Below the pieces are notes generated by a model. The model had not been told where the DNA came from and ran no database searches. It saw only the letters and a program-made list of their open reading frames with translations. Both the position numbers and the translations under genes were made by a program. From positions 124,001 through 188,000 of the forward strand of contig NZ_LIVV01000008.1 in assembly GCF_001905825.1 (NCBI RefSeq): DNA of 64,000 nt, in the 5' to 3' direction. Positions 8,419-17,214 of the stretch are shown piece after piece. This DNA comes from Streptomyces sp. CB02009 (GTDB lineage: Bacteria; Actinomycetota; Actinomycetes; Streptomycetales; Streptomycetaceae). How positions within the stretch are numbered: position 1 is the stretch's first letter; every line of letters starts with the position of its first letter.

Positions 8419-9588
8419 TCAGGCGAGATGGGCCGGGGTGCCGACGGGCAGCATAAATCGGAACTCGGCCCCGCCCCGGGGGCCCCTGCCGACGGTGATG
8501 GTTCCGCCGTGGGCCTCGACGACGCCCTTGACGATGTAGAGGCCGAGGCCGGTGCCGCCGCGCTTGCTGCCCCGCCAGAAGCGGGTGAAGACGCGGCTCA
8601 TCGACTCCTCGGGGATGCCGGGGCCCTCGTCGCTCACGGTGACCTCCGTCCCCTCTTCTCCGTCGGCGCACGTCCTGGCGGGTGCCACCTCGATGGTGAC
8701 GGTTCCGTCGCCGTGGCGCACCGCATTTTCGAGGAGGTTCCCGAGGATCTGGTCGATCTTGTCGGGGTCGGCCCAGAGCGCGGGAAGCCCGGGCATGATC
8801 CGGACGAAGAACCGGTCCGGGGACTGCCCGCCGGTGGTGTGCACCTGGACGTGCCGGCCGATGGCGGCGGCGATGTCGACGGGCTGGCGCCGCACCTCGA
8901 GCCGGCCCGAGTCGATCCGGGAGATGTCGAGGAGCTCGGCGATGAGCCGCTTGATGCGGCCCGCGTCGGCGTCGACGGTCTCCAGCATCAGCCGCTTCTG
9001 CTCGTCGTTGAACCGCTCCCACTTGGTGAGGAGCGTGGCGGTGAAGCCCTTGACGGAGGTGAGCGGGGAGCGCAGCTCGTGGGCGACCGTGGCGATGAGC
9101 TCGGCGTGGCTGCGCTCGGTGCGGCGGCGCGCCTCGGTGCCGCGCAGCGAGACCACGACCCGGCGGACCGGTCCGGTGGGGTGCTCGCGGACGTACCGGG
9201 CGGAGACGAGGACCTCACGGCCGCCGGGCAGCAGCAGATTGCGCTCGGGCTGGCCGCGGCGGGTGGCGAGGCCGCCGTACGGGTCGGTCAGGGCCCACCA
9301 GCGGCTTCCCTTGAGGTCTTCGAGCGGCAGCGCCTGGTCGAGGGGGAGGCCGAGGGCCTTGTCGCCGGGGACGGCGGTGATACGGCTGGCGGCGGCGTTG
9401 AAGAGGACGACCCGGCCGGTCTCGTCGGCGACGACGAGTCCGTCGGGCAGGTCGTCGGGGAGCAGACCGGCGAACCCTTCGGCTCCGGCCTGGTCCCGGG
9501 CGTCCGGTGCGGGCGCCCGGCCCGGTGGTTCCTGGGCGTGCGGCGCGGCGCTCCGTGCCTCCGCGGGACTGTCCGTGCCGACCGTCAT
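8419..9588 (-). CDS. soluble PAS-domain sensor histidine kinase
   Basis: Predicted cytoplasmic two-component histidine kinase of 389 aa, with no transmembrane segment. A PAS-like sensor domain occupies residues 45-150 (LPDGLVVADETGRVVLFNAAASRI). The dimerisation/phosphoacceptor H-box is HAELIATVAHELRSPLTSVK with the phosphorylated His at 170. The ATPase domain has an N-box (NLLENAVRHGDG), G1 (VSDEGPGIPEE), an F-box (VFTRFWRGSKRGG) and G2 (GTGLGLYIVKG). No response regulator gene is adjacent, so it is an orphan kinase. Start ATG at 9588 with GGGGGA upstream. It sits between the methyltransferase and pheS, an order I recall from other Streptomyces. Confidence 0.9.
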   Translation of the reverse strand: MTVGTDSPAEARSAAPHAQEPPGRAPAPDARDQAGAEGFAGLLPDDLPDGLVVADETGRVVLFNAAASRITAVPGDKALGLPLDQALPLEDLKGSRWWALTDPYGGLATRRGQPERNLLLPGGREVLVSARYVREHPTGPVRRVVVSLRGTEARRRTERSHAELIATVAHELRSPLTSVKGFTATLLTKWERFNDEQKRLMLETVDADAGRIKRLIAELLDISRIDSGRLEVRRQPVDIAAAIGRHVQVHTTGGQSPDRFFVRIMPGLPALWADPDKIDQILGNLLENAVRHGDGTVTIEVAPARTCADGEEGTEVTVSDEGPGIPEESMSRVFTRFWRGSKRGGTGLGLYIVKGVVEAHGGTITVGRGPRGGAEFRFMLPVGTPAHLA

Positions 9589-9670
9589 CGCCGTTCCCCC
9601 ACCCCTCCGTGTAGCGCAGTGGGCCCCCGAGTGCGTCACTCTACTGGGCGGGGAGGGCGGAATGGACCCC

Positions 9671-10510
<840 letters not shown>

Positions 10511-10711
10511 GAGGTGCGGCGGTTCTCTCTTCGGTGCCGGGTGGCTTCGGGGTCCGGGGCTTCGGGTCCGGGGCTTCTCGTCGGGCCCGGTCGCGTGACC
10601 TTCGGTGCCCGGCTCCCGGGACCGGGGCGGTGGCGCGGCGGCGCCGGGGGCGGTGACGCGGCGGGCCTGCGCGGCCCACCTCCACCGAACACCCTTCAGG
10701 GGGCGGACGCA

Positions 10712-10749
10712 CCCGGACCCGCAGACGCGTGCGCGCCTGCGGGTCCGGG
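10712..10749 (-). terminator. infC-rpmI-rplT operon terminator
   Basis: Perfect 13-bp stem (10712-10724 with 10737-10749) with a 12-nt loop, beginning 24 nt after the rplT stop. Confidence 0.85.
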
Positions 10750-10772
10750 CAGAGGTCCTGCGGCCTGGAAGA

Positions 10773-11159
10773 TCAGGCGGCGGCCTTCGGGGCGTTGACG
10801 TCGGCCGGGAGGGCCTTCTGCGCGACCTCGACCAGCGCGGCGAACGCGTTGATGTCGTTGACGGCCAGCTCGGCGAGGATCTTGCGGTCCACCTCGATGT
10901 TGGCGGCCTTCAGACCCTGGATGAGGCGGTTGTACGTCATGCCGTTCTGGCGGGCAGCGGCGTTAATGCGCTGGATCCACAGCTGACGGAAGTCGCCCTT
11001 GCGCTTCTTGCGGTCGTTGTAGTTGTAGACCAGCGAGTGGGTGACCTGCTCCTTGGCCTTGCGGTACAGGCGCGAACGCTGACCGCGGTAGCCGGAGGCC
11101 GCCTCGAGGATCGCCCGGCGCTTCTTGTGGGCGTTGACTGCCCGCTTGACGCGTGCCAC
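10773..11159 (-). CDS. rplT: 50S ribosomal protein L20
   Basis: Large-subunit assembly protein bL20 (128 aa). The basic N-terminus MARVKRAVNAHKKRRAILE and the conserved LWIQRINAAARQNGMTY core are diagnostic. GTG start at 11159 with AAGGAG 7 nt upstream. Last gene of infC-rpmI-rplT. In other bacteria L20 represses this operon by binding its mRNA; whether that happens here is not shown. Confidence 0.98.
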   Translation of the reverse strand: MARVKRAVNAHKKRRAILEAASGYRGQRSRLYRKAKEQVTHSLVYNYNDRKKRKGDFRQLWIQRINAAARQNGMTYNRLIQGLKAANIEVDRKILAELAVNDINAFAALVEVAQKALPADVNAPKAAA

Positions 11160-11266
11160 TTGTTAACTCCTTGTAGCGGGGTCGCGGTGGTCCTCACACG
11201 ACCCGAAAAACGGATGGTTCCCGGTCTTGGCCGGAAGCTCTCGTCGCCGAGAGCGGGAGATCAGAC

Positions 11267-11461
11267 TCAGATGCCCAGCATCTTCTTGATCTTGGCGGCG
11301 TCACCCGGGGCCATCTCGGCGTTGCCGGTGAGGCGACGCGTCAGCTTGGACGACTTGTGCTCGAGCAGGTGGCGCTTGCCGGCGCGCTCGCGCAGGATCT
11401 TGCCGGTGCCGGTGACCTTGAAGCGCTTCTTGGCACCGGAGTGCGTCTTGTTCTTCGGCAT
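11267..11461 (-). CDS. rpmI: 50S ribosomal protein L35
   Basis: bL35 (64 aa), a small basic large-subunit protein: MPKNKTHSGAKKRFKVTGTG and the C-terminal DAAKIKKMLGI match the family. ATG at 11461 with GAGGAG upstream. Middle gene of the translation operon, separated from infC by 124 bp that contains a strong hairpin. Confidence 0.98.
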   Translation of the reverse strand: MPKNKTHSGAKKRFKVTGTGKILRERAGKRHLLEHKSSKLTRRLTGNAEMAPGDAAKIKKMLGI

Positions 11462-11556
11462 CGCGCCGTATCTCCTCGTCAGTGGCGCTCCCCACCGGTG
11501 CGGGCACCGGAGATCCGGGAGCGTCAATTCTTCGTTTGGTGGTTCCGGGCGGGGCC

Positions 11557-11581
11557 CGGGGCTGCCTGGTGGGCAGCCCCG
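11557..11581 (-). terminator. hairpin between infC and rpmI
   Basis: A 10-bp stem (11557-11566 with 11572-11581) with a 5-nt loop, starting 4 nt after the infC stop. Its strength is terminator-like, yet rpmI-rplT follow in the same direction, so it may act as a partial terminator, processing site or attenuator. A possible TTGACG hexamer lies further downstream towards rpmI, without a convincing -10. Confidence 0.6.
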
Positions 11582-11585
11582 CGGG

Positions 11586-12266
11586 TCACGCCTCGGGGGT
11601 CTCGGCCGGGGCTTCCGCCTCGGCCTCGACGACCGGAGCCTCAGCGGCCTCGGTCGCGGCGGCCGGAGCCTCGGACGTCTCCTCGGAGGTGACGCCCTGG
11701 CGCTCGGCCTTGCGTGCGGCCTGGGCCTCACGCGCCTCGGCCATGGCCTCGGTCTTCTTCTTGTGCGGGCCGAGAACCATGATCATGTTCCGGCCGTCCT
11801 GCTTCGGGTTGGACTCGATGAAGCCAAGCTCCTCGACGTCCGACGCCAGCCGCTGCAGCAGCCGGAAACCAAGCTCGGGACGGGACTGCTCACGACCACG
11901 GAACATGATCGTGATCTTGACCTTGTCACCCTGCTTGAGGAACCGGACGACGTGACCCTTCTTGGTGTCGTAGTCGTGCGGGTCGATCTTCGGCCGGAGC
12001 TTCATCTCCTTGATGACCGTGTGCGCCTGGTTCTTGCGCGCCTCACGGGCCTTCATGGCCGACTCGTACTTGAACTTCCCGTAGTCCATGAGCTTGCACA
12101 CGGGCGGACGGGCGTTCGCCGCGACCTCGACCAGGTCGAGGTCGTACTCCTGTGCGAGCTCCAGGGCCTTGGCAAGCGGAACAATCCCGACCTGCTCGCC
12201 GCTGGGTCCGACAAGTCGCACCTCGGGAACGCGAATCCTGTCGTTGATGCGGGGCTCGGCGCTGAT
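11586..12266 (-). CDS. infC: translation initiation factor IF-3
   Basis: IF-3 of about 226 aa, which binds the 30S subunit, prevents 50S joining and proofreads start codons. The N-domain runs EPRINDRIRVPEVRLVGPSG, the linker/C-domain includes MKLRPKIDPHDYDTKKGHVV and IMFRGREQSRPELG, and an acidic Ala/Glu tail of about 40 residues typical of Streptomyces follows. There is no ATG, GTG or TTG in frame near the domain start. GAGGAGG at 12271-12277 stands 4 nt before an in-frame ATC (12264-12266), which I take as the start, as in other infC genes with AUU/AUC starts. The nearest canonical in-frame codon is an ATG at 12347 with a weak ribosome binding site. Confidence 0.92.
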   Translation of the reverse strand: MSAEPRINDRIRVPEVRLVGPSGEQVGIVPLAKALELAQEYDLDLVEVAANARPPVCKLMDYGKFKYESAMKAREARKNQAHTVIKEMKLRPKIDPHDYDTKKGHVVRFLKQGDKVKITIMFRGREQSRPELGFRLLQRLASDVEELGFIESNPKQDGRNMIMVLGPHKKKTEAMAEAREAQAARKAERQGVTSEETSEAPAAATEAAEAPVVEAEAEAPAETPEA

Positions 12267-12619
12267 GGATCCTCCTCGGTAGCACCACGCGACCGCCTGG
12301 CGGACGGACGCGCATGTTTTCTGGTGAGACCAACCGAGCCGGTACATGAAAAATGCCCCGGACGGGACACAGGCGGGGCTCCACAGAAATACCGGAGCAC
12401 CGCCGCGTTCAACCGCGGGGCGCACATCGGGCGGCTCCATCGTCCGTACGGAACGATGGGCGCCACCTGACCGGTGACCCGCCACCCGCGAGGGTGGTCA
12501 GGTGGGAGTACGGAGCCTCCACTTGTGGGCCGGGCACACAGGTGTCCGGCCGGTCGTTACACAAGGTTAGCAGGACCCGGCGGTCTCCGCTAACCGAGGA
12601 CCGGCATATCGTATGAGGC
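12267..12619. promoter_or_regulatory. divergent regulatory region of infC and DUF1844 gene
   Basis: 353 bp without a supported gene. It must contain the promoter and leader of the infC operon (minus) and the promoter of the DUF1844 gene (plus). A CCGCCAGGCGG-type dyad is present just upstream of the infC ribosome binding site, so the leader RNA is probably structured. The hairpin at 12565-12595 is listed separately. The only ATG in the infC frame lies at 12347. Confidence 0.55.
12565..12595. promoter_or_regulatory. nested inverted repeat GGTTAGC...GCTAACC
   Basis: Outer arms GGTTAGC (12565-12571) and GCTAACC (12589-12595) enclose an inner GACC/GGTC pair, 25 bp before the DUF1844 start. Could be an operator for either divergent promoter or an RNA hairpin. 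TATCGT at 12607-12612 fits a -10 box that would give a nearly leaderless transcript for the DUF1844 gene. Confidence 0.45.
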
Positions 12620-12997
12620 ATGAGCGAGACGCCCCAGAACGAGTCCGCGGACTCCCCCGACTCCCCCGACTTCGACGCCATGACCCGCGACATCGCGGAG
12701 GTCCCCGCGGTCGAGGTGATCGTGACCGTCGCCGTCAACCTGATGAGCGCCGCCGCGGTGAAGCTCGGGCTCACCGAGGAGGGCGACAAGTACAAGGACC
12801 TCGACGAGGCCCGCAAGCTGGTGCACGCGCTCGCGGGCCTGCTCGACGCCGGCGCGACGGAGGTCTCGTCCTTCCACGCGGCTCCGCTGCGGGACGGCCT
12901 GAAGTCCCTCCAGCTCGCCTTCCGCGAGGCGTCCCTGATCCCGGACGAGCCGGGCCAGGGACCGGGCGAGAAGTACACGGGTCCGGTGTACGGCTAG
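12620..12997 (+). CDS. DUF1844 family protein
   Basis: Small cytosolic protein (125 aa) of the DUF1844 family, conserved in Actinobacteria next to infC. The first 20 residues are acidic and probably disordered; the helical core holds VEVIVTVAVNLMSAAAVKLGL and LDEARKLVHALAGLLDAG. Function unknown. The ATG has no good ribosome binding site (GAGG only one base away), while a TANNNT box lies 8-13 nt upstream, so leaderless translation is possible. Convergent with the SseB-like gene 16 bp away. Confidence 0.85.
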   Translation: MSETPQNESADSPDSPDFDAMTRDIAEVPAVEVIVTVAVNLMSAAAVKLGLTEEGDKYKDLDEARKLVHALAGLLDAGATEVSSFHAAPLRDGLKSLQLAFREASLIPDEPGQGPGEKYTGPVYG

Positions 12998-13013
12998 GAC
13001 CTGCCCGTACGTC

Positions 13014-13745
13014 CTAGTTCTTCACGTAGAAGGGCTCGCCCGGAGGCGTGGCCGAGGCCGGCAGGAGTGCCAGGTCGAGGCCCCGCACCAGGCGGGCCCT
13101 CAGTGTCTCGTCCGCGGCCAGGGCCCGGGCCACGCGCTGGGCGGCCTCCGCGGGGGAGCCGTCCTCGGCGAGGACCAGGGCGAGGGTGCCGTCGGCGGCG
13201 CCGGGTCCCAGGTGGGCGCGGAGCACCGCGGGCTCGGCGGCGACGGCGGCCCGCACCGCTTCCCGTACGGCGGGGTCGTCGAGCGGGTCGGCGCTGGCGC
13301 GGCCCTCGGCGAGGGCGAGCAGGGCGGGGCCGGTCAGCTGGTACGGCACCGGGCCCGCGAGGTCGAGGACGAGCGTGTCGGCCTTCTCGTGCGCGGCCGC
13401 CTGGAGCGCCTGGTGGAGCGGGACGGCGACGGGCCGGGCCTCCGGGTCCCAGAGGGCGAGCGAGGCGATCGAGGTGAAGGCGGGCAGCGCCCGCCGGTCA
13501 CCGGCCGTGAGGGTGGGGACCGCCATGTCGCTGGTCTTCTCGCGGCGCAGGCCGTTCTCGTCGGTCTCGACCTCGCCGAGGACGGCGACGACGGGGACGA
13601 GCAGCCGGGCCTCGCGCAGTGCGTCGAGGACGGGGCCGTGGGCGGTTCTGTCCTCCGCCCAGGCCGCGAGGGCCGCGGCGAGCCGCGGGTCGGCGGTGCC
13701 GTCGTCGTCGGAGAAACCGGGGTCCGGGATGTTCTTGAGCGCCAC
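13014..13745 (-). CDS. SseB-like protein
   Basis: Protein of 243 aa resembling SseB N-terminal-domain proteins of Streptomyces (ALREARLLVPVVAVL, then MAVPTLTAGDRRALPAFTSIASLALW, a conserved pattern of this family). No signal peptide or membrane segment. Biochemical role unknown. ATG-type start at 13745 and a short leader shared with the degenerate repeat tract upstream. Confidence 0.78.
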   Translation of the reverse strand: MALKNIPDPGFSDDDGTADPRLAAALAAWAEDRTAHGPVLDALREARLLVPVVAVLGEVETDENGLRREKTSDMAVPTLTAGDRRALPAFTSIASLALWDPEARPVAVPLHQALQAAAHEKADTLVLDLAGPVPYQLTGPALLALAEGRASADPLDDPAVREAVRAAVAAEPAVLRAHLGPGAADGTLALVLAEDGSPAEAAQRVARALAADETLRARLVRGLDLALLPASATPPGEPFYVKN

Positions 13746-13926
13746 GCACCGAGCCTAACCGCCGCGCGGGGGCGGTCGGTCCGGTGGGTCCGGCACGGCT
13801 GGTGGGTCCGGTGGGTTCGGCGCGGGCCGCGAGTCTGGTGGGCCTGTGCGTCCCGGCGGGGCAGGTGCGTCCGTTGGGGTCCGCGCGGCCCGTGCGTCCT
13901 GGCGGGGCCGGTGGGGACCGTGGTTC
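13746..13926. repeat. degenerate GC-rich tandem repeats
   Basis: 181 bp between the protease stop and the SseB-like start, made of short imperfect repeats such as GTGCGTCC-GGCGGGGC-GGTG and GGTGGGTCCGG. No gene seen. Any promoter for the SseB-like gene lies here. Confidence 0.5.
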
Positions 13927-15093
13927 CTAGCGGGGCCGGTGGGCGCGGCGGAGGATCACGGCGGTGAGGAGGAGCAGGGCGCCGAGGCCGCCGGTGAGCG
14001 GGGCGAGCAGGCCGATGGGGCGGCTCTCCTCCGGGGCGGCGAGCGGTCCGGGGCCGAAGTAGCGGCCCCGGTAGCCGGCGGCCGCGGTCTTGAGGTCGCC
14101 GCCCTTGATCTTCGCGCCGGCCTCGATCGCGGCGGCCGGGTCGACCGTTCCGTACCCCTTGGCGTCGCTGCGGCCGCCCTCGGGGCGGCTGCGGGCGGTG
14201 TCGATGAGGAGCCGCTTGACCTGGGCCGGGGTGAGGTCGGGGTGCGCGGAGCGGACGAGGGCGACGGCTCCGGAGGCGAACGCGGCGGCCGCGCTGGTGC
14301 CCCAGCCCTCGTAGTAGCGGCGGTCGGGGTCGGCGATGGCGATGTCGACACCGGGGGCGCTGACGGTGGCGTACCAGCGGCGGGTGGAGAAGGAGGCGTG
14401 GGTGCCGTAGCGGTCGACCGCGGTCACGGCGATGACGCCGGGGTAGGCGGCGGGGTACGAGATGTGGTCGCCCTTCTCGCCGCCGTTGCCGGCGGAGGCG
14501 ACGACGGACACGCCCTTCGCGAGGGCGTACTGGACGGCCGCGTCCTCGCCGGCGTCCGGGTGGGCGGACTTGGAGTCGTCGCCCAGGGACATGTTGATGA
14601 CGTCGGCGCCGTGGTCGGCGGCCCATCGGATGCCTTCGGCGAGCGCGGTGCCACGGGTCTTGCGGGCCTTGTCCCGGGACGTGTCGGTGCCTTCGAGGAT
14701 GACCCGGACGGGCAGGATCCTGGCGTCGGGGGCGATGCCGAGGACGCCGTCGCCGCCGTCGGGGCCGTGGCCGTGCCCGGCGATGATCCCGGCCATGGCG
14801 GTGCCGTGCCGGGCCCAGGCGCGGTCGCCCCGGGAGGCGCCGAAGCCGATGAGGTCGCGGCCGGCGAGGACCGAACCCTCGAGGTCGGGGTGCTGGTCGT
14901 CGACGCCGGTGTCGAGGACCGCGACGGTGATGCCCTCGCCCTTGGTGGTCTGCCAGGCCTCCGTGGTGTGGAGGGCCTGGAGGCCCCACTGCCGGGCCCG
15001 GATGGTGTCTGCGTACGCGGGCGTGGTGGTGGCGGGGAGGACGGCGAAGGCGGTGGCGAGGACGACGGCCGCGGGGGTACGGAGGCGGGTCAC
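13927..15093 (-). CDS. mycosin-like S8 serine protease, membrane-anchored
   Basis: Subtilisin-family protease of 388 aa similar to the type VII secretion-associated mycosins. Signal peptide at residues 1-28 (VLATAFAVLPATTTPAYA). The triad is visible: Asp61 in VAVLDTGVDDQHPDL, His96 in ARHGTAMAGII, Ser267 in GWGTSAAAAFASGAVAL, with oxyanion Asn203 in SAGNGG. A single C-terminal membrane helix (GGLGALLLLTAVILRR) and basic tail follow. This anchors the catalytic domain on the outer face of the membrane. The GTG start overlaps the stop of the upstream Pro/Ala-rich gene (GTGA), so the two are coupled. No ESX core genes are in the window. Confidence 0.9.
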   Translation of the reverse strand: MTRLRTPAAVVLATAFAVLPATTTPAYADTIRARQWGLQALHTTEAWQTTKGEGITVAVLDTGVDDQHPDLEGSVLAGRDLIGFGASRGDRAWARHGTAMAGIIAGHGHGPDGGDGVLGIAPDARILPVRVILEGTDTSRDKARKTRGTALAEGIRWAADHGADVINMSLGDDSKSAHPDAGEDAAVQYALAKGVSVVASAGNGGEKGDHISYPAAYPGVIAVTAVDRYGTHASFSTRRWYATVSAPGVDIAIADPDRRYYEGWGTSAAAAFASGAVALVRSAHPDLTPAQVKRLLIDTARSRPEGGRSDAKGYGTVDPAAAIEAGAKIKGGDLKTAAAGYRGRYFGPGPLAAPEESRPIGLLAPLTGGLGALLLLTAVILRRAHRPR

Positions 15094-17105
15094 CGGGCGT
15101 CCTTCTCCTTGTCCTTCTTCGGCGGGGCGACGGCCGTCCGCAGCAGCTGCTCGAAGCGGAGGGTGATGTTCTTGGCCTCGTGGCCGAGGCCGGACTGCGC
15201 GGTCGCGTCGGTGCGGCCCGCGGTCATGGCGCGGTCGGCGGGCTGCGGGGCGTCGACGGCACGGCCGTCGGCGAAGCCGGAGACGGCGGTGACGACGACG
15301 GGGAGGTCGGTGGGGGCGTTCAGCCACCAGCCGGCCCGCTGCTTCGCGCCGAAGCGGGCGGCGACGGTGCCGGGGCCGGGGAGCGCCGGGGGGACGTCCT
15401 GGCCGAGGCGGGTGGTGAGGCCCTGGCCGAGGGTGCGCTGCGTGGTGGCGTCGGCGCGGGTGAAGACGAGGCCCACGGTGATCACGCTGCTGGCGGTGGC
15501 GTCGGTGTACGTGGCGCGCAGGACGCGCTCGCAGCCGAGCGGCTGGAGGGTGGCGAGGAGGCCCTTGGCCAGGACGGCCGGCGAGCAGGCGGCGTCCGGG
15601 GCGACGACGATCCGGGTCCAGGTACGGGCGGCACCGCCGGGGCCCGCGCCGGGTCCCGCGAGGGTGCGGGGGAAGAGGCTGTCGACGGGCGCGTTGTGCC
15701 AGAGGTCCTTGGCCTGGGTGTACCCGGCGGGCTCCGCGGGCTCCCCGGGCTGGGCGGCGGCCAGCCACATGCCGGTGAGGGCCCCGCCGATGAGCCCGAT
15801 CCCGAGCACGGCGCAGACGCCGACGGCGATGGCCCGCCCGGTGCGCCGCTCCCGCACCGGCCGGAGCCGCGTGGTGGTCTCGGAGGGAGTCTCGGGCGGC
15901 AGGGCCGCGGGGGCGGCCCGGTGGGCACCGTGGCCGTGGAGGTGGCCGAACGGGGTGGTGTGGGGCCGTGCGTGGTGGGGCCCGGCGGCGTGACCGGGGG
16001 CGAGGCCCGTGTGCGTCGCGGGAGCGGCCGGGGCGGGGGCCGCGGCGGCGGGCGCGGGGTGCGTCGGGCGGGGCGTCGGCCGGGCGGGGGCCGGTGCGGG
16101 CTGCCGGGCGAGCGCCGGTGCCGGTCCGGTCGGTGCGGGATGCCGGGCGAGCGCCGGTGCCGGTCCGGTCGGTGCGGGCTGCCGGGCGGCGGGGGGACCC
16201 GCGGCGGGGCGCGGGAGGGTGGCGGGCGCGGGCCGGGAAGGGGCCGGGGGCGCGGGCTGCCAGGGGGCGCCGGGCGCCGGAGCCGAGGGCCCGGACGCCG
16301 GCCGGCCCGGAACTGCCGTCGCGGGCCCGCCGGAGGAGGCGGGGGCGGCCGGGGCCGAGGGCGCGGTCGCCGGCCGGGGCGAGCCGCCGGTCCCGACCGG
16401 GGCCGCCGGGGCGGAGGCCACGGCGGAGTCCGGGGAGACCCGGGGAGCCGACGCGTGGGAGGACTCGGCGGGAGGAGTCGGGGGGCGGGATGGCACGACG
16501 GGGGAAGCCGCCGGGCGGGACGGCGCGGCCGGAGCGGTCGTCGGACGGGGCGGTGTCCCGGGCATCGAACTCACGGAACTCCCAGGGCTCACGGAGCCCT
16601 CAGGACCCTCCGGACCCGCAGAGGTCGCGCGACCCGCCAGCGGAGGCAGCGGTTGCGAGGCCGCGGGAGGGGCTGCCGGACCGGACGTCGCCGATGCGGG
16701 GCCGTCCCCTGGGGCCGTACGGCCAGGCGTGCTTGCCGGGGCCGCGGGGCCGGGCGCGGGCCGAGCCGGAGCCTCGGGCGCCCGGGTCGTCGGGCCGGAC
16801 TCCGGCCGCGCCACGGGCACCGGGACCGCACGTGGCGGAGCCGTGGGAGCGGCCGTGGGGCGGACCGGGGTTCCGGCCGCCGGGGCCGTGGGCGCTGCCG
16901 ACGGGCGAGGGGCGGTGCCGGCGGGCCTCGGCAGGGTCGCCGGGGCCGCCGCGGCCACCGGTGCGCCTCCCGGAGCCGGCGGCGCTTCCCCCGGCCTGAT
17001 CGGTCGCAGCCGCGTCGTCGTCTCCGTCTCGGACGGGGCCGGGTCCGGTCGGAGGAGGGCGTCCGTGATGCGGGAGGTCGTGCCGGGGCGCTGTTCGCCG
17101 GTCAT
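15090..17105 (-). CDS. large Pro/Ala-rich single-pass membrane protein
   Basis: Protein of 671 aa with a roughly 390-residue Pro/Ala/Gly/Thr-rich, probably disordered cytosolic region, then one membrane helix (AIAVGVCAVLGIGLIGGALTGMWLAAA), then an extracytoplasmic domain of about 220 residues with two Cys (DAACSPAV, LGCERVLRAT). The motif ETTTRLRP-[IV]-R occurs twice, near the N-terminus and just before the membrane helix. A 13-residue tandem repeat (PTGPAPALARHPA) sits in the low-complexity part. I do not recognise a named family. Coupling to the mycosin suggests a partner or substrate of that protease. Start: ATG at 17105 behind GGGGGAAC; a frame to 17141 is possible. Confidence 0.8.
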   Translation of the reverse strand: MTGEQRPGTTSRITDALLRPDPAPSETETTTRLRPIRPGEAPPAPGGAPVAAAAPATLPRPAGTAPRPSAAPTAPAAGTPVRPTAAPTAPPRAVPVPVARPESGPTTRAPEAPARPAPGPAAPASTPGRTAPGDGPASATSGPAAPPAASQPLPPLAGRATSAGPEGPEGSVSPGSSVSSMPGTPPRPTTAPAAPSRPAASPVVPSRPPTPPAESSHASAPRVSPDSAVASAPAAPVGTGGSPRPATAPSAPAAPASSGGPATAVPGRPASGPSAPAPGAPWQPAPPAPSRPAPATLPRPAAGPPAARQPAPTGPAPALARHPAPTGPAPALARQPAPAPARPTPRPTHPAPAAAAPAPAAPATHTGLAPGHAAGPHHARPHTTPFGHLHGHGAHRAAPAALPPETPSETTTRLRPVRERRTGRAIAVGVCAVLGIGLIGGALTGMWLAAAQPGEPAEPAGYTQAKDLWHNAPVDSLFPRTLAGPGAGPGGAARTWTRIVVAPDAACSPAVLAKGLLATLQPLGCERVLRATYTDATASSVITVGLVFTRADATTQRTLGQGLTTRLGQDVPPALPGPGTVAARFGAKQRAGWWLNAPTDLPVVVTAVSGFADGRAVDAPQPADRAMTAGRTDATAQSGLGHEAKNITLRFEQLLRTAVAPPKKDKEKDAR
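16092..16188. repeat. 39-bp tandem repeat inside the Pro/Ala-rich gene
   Basis: Two near-identical 39-bp units (16092-16130 and 16131-16169, one base different where it can be compared) and a third partial copy to 16188. The length is a multiple of three, so copy-number change keeps the frame. Confidence 0.85.
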
Positions 17106-17214
17106 CCCCGTTCCCCCGCTCGTGTCGACAATGCCCGTCACTCTACGGGCTGTTCCCCCTGGTACGGGAACTCAGGGGCTACCCACCCGTAAACCTGTCT
17201 GGCAAGCTCGGGCC

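Noticed and set aside
13927..17105. Type VII secretion locus
   Set aside because: Only a mycosin-like protease is present; no EccB/C/D/E or WXG100 genes occur in the window.
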